Below are positions 41,441-42,117 of a DNA stretch of 42,117 bases, piece by piece (position 1 is the first letter of the stretch; every line of letters begins with the position of its first letter). A program made the translations under genes and the position numbers. The notes under the pieces were generated by a model. The model saw only the letters and a list, made by a program, of their open reading frames with translations, was not told where the DNA came from and ran no database searches. Source of the DNA: Paludibacteraceae bacterium. Its GTDB lineage: Bacteria; Bacteroidota; Bacteroidia; Bacteroidales; Paludibacteraceae. The stretch lies in contig JAFSXJ010000101.1 in the NCBI GenBank assembly GCA_017444065.1, positions 1 to 42,117 on the forward strand, in the 5' to 3' direction.

Positions 41441-42085
41441 ATGAAACGAATCACTTTGGTAATACTTTCTTTCGTAATGGGCATGGCTGCGATGCAAGCG
41501 AGCGACACTCAAACTGACGAAATACAAACACTAAATAATACAACTATGGCAATCTATGATTTTACGGTGCTGGACACCAAGAAGAACGAAGTGAAATTAG
41601 AGGCATACAAAGGTAAAGTCCTCTTAGTGGTTAACACCGCCACCGGCTGCGGATTTACGCCGCAGTACGAAGCGCTGGAGAACCTGTACAAGAAATATAA
41701 GGAGCAGGGTCTGGTCATCCTCGACTTCCCTTGCAACCAGTTCGCTGGTCAGGCTCCGGGCACGGATGAAGAGATCGTTTCCTTCTGCCAACTCAAGTAC
41801 AACGTCTCTTTCCCGCAGTTCTCGAAGATTGAAGTTAACGGCGAGAACGAGTCGCCCGTATTCACGTTCCTCATAGAGCAGGCTCCGACGGAGGAGTACA
41901 ATGGTCTGAAGGCAAAGGCTACCGCGAAGATGCTGAAAGGTATCAGCAAATCCTACAAAAAAGAGAGCGACATCCGCTGGAACTTCACCAAGTTCCTTGT
42001 CGATCGCGAGGGTAACGTAGTGGGACGCTATGCGCCGACCACCAAACCCGAGGATATCGAGAAAGATGTACTCAAATACTTATAA
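41441..42085 (+). CDS. Glutathione peroxidase family protein, exported form
   Basis: The 214-residue protein has a signal peptide (1-20, MGMAAMQA), then a short linker and the GPx domain from about residue 36 (MAIYDFTVLD). The catalytic site is NTATGCGFTPQY with Cys70 encoded by TGC, not selenocysteine. Gln104 (FAGQ) and the WNF tryptophan near 184 complete the tetrad. Bacterial Cys-GPx enzymes mostly use thioredoxin to reduce peroxides. A cytosolic form starting at the ATG at 41546 would also be complete, so a dual start cannot be excluded. Confidence 0.92.
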   Translation: MKRITLVILSFVMGMAAMQASDTQTDEIQTLNNTTMAIYDFTVLDTKKNEVKLEAYKGKVLLVVNTATGCGFTPQYEALENLYKKYKEQGLVILDFPCNQFAGQAPGTDEEIVSFCQLKYNVSFPQFSKIEVNGENESPVFTFLIEQAPTEEYNGLKAKATAKMLKGISKSYKKESDIRWNFTKFLVDREGNVVGRYAPTTKPEDIEKDVLKYL

Positions 42086-42117
42086 TTCCTGATTAGATTA
42101 TATGTACGAGCAATTAA

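Noticed and set aside
41648-41652. Selenocysteine in glutathione peroxidase
   Set aside because: The catalytic codon is TGC (Cys), not TGA.

Overview
The window reads as a chromosomal segment of a gut- or rumen-type Bacteroidales bacterium. The evidence is a SusC/SusD pair, Bacteroidetes promoters (TTTG, 20 bp, TAnnTTTG, found six times with exactly that spacing), Gly-Lys-Tyr type C-terminal tails that look like short type IX secretion sorting signals, and families typical of the phylum. The genus cannot be fixed from the sequence alone. No tRNA, rRNA operon, transposase, phage gene or CRISPR array was seen.

Layout. 1-8389 (+): a glycan uptake operon with an MFS sugar transporter (cut by the window edge), an unknown lipoprotein, SusC, SusD and a surface protein with repeated sugar-binding-like domains. 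It ends in a two-way terminator at 8428-8457 shared with a convergent RecD/Pif1-like helicase (8475-9944, -). 10001-10101 (+) is the SRP RNA with its own promoter. 10197-15840 (-) holds a subtilisin-like protease, an RlmD-type 23S rRNA methyltransferase and a golvesin/amidase-type secreted protein. Two interleaved divergent promoters at 15913-15961 separate this from a long rightward run: cytidine deaminase, LptF/G permease, RibBA, a Trp/His/Ser-rich secreted protein, Sfp-type phosphopantetheinyl transferase, iron alcohol dehydrogenase, two amino-acid-type ABC transporters around a BASS symporter and a carboxymuconolactone decarboxylase-like protein, then a PP2C-HATPase fusion, a STAS protein, an EamA exporter and an unknown secreted protein.

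33741-37378 is a zone of decay and repeats: a membrane-protein pseudogene with at least five frame changes, 21-bp tandem repeats, a perfect 21-bp inverted repeat with an alternative fold, one intact HAD-phosphatase lipoprotein, vestiges of an alcohol dehydrogenase and of a second HAD gene, a shortened YdeI-like gene, two 11-bp arrays and a 15-bp array in a promoter leader. 37379-39502 is a tight four-gene operon (hydrolase, acetyltransferase, free Met-R-sulfoxide reductase, unknown) ending in a strong terminator, followed by a Na/Pi cotransporter and a secreted glutathione peroxidase.

Most unusual observations: (1) both ABC transporters use fused proteins in which the family-3 solute-binding domain appears circularly permuted (lobe 2 before lobe 1), and the two fusions are cyclic permutations of each other (permease-L2-L1 versus L2-L1-permease), with an extra membrane helix that fixes the topology of the first; (2) a dispersed nucleotide element built on AGCG(N)A(A)GCGGTCT lies inside four unrelated genes, always in a linker or loop, in different reading frames and both orientations; (3) a second vocabulary of short A/T-rich stutter repeats forms the ends of several proteins.
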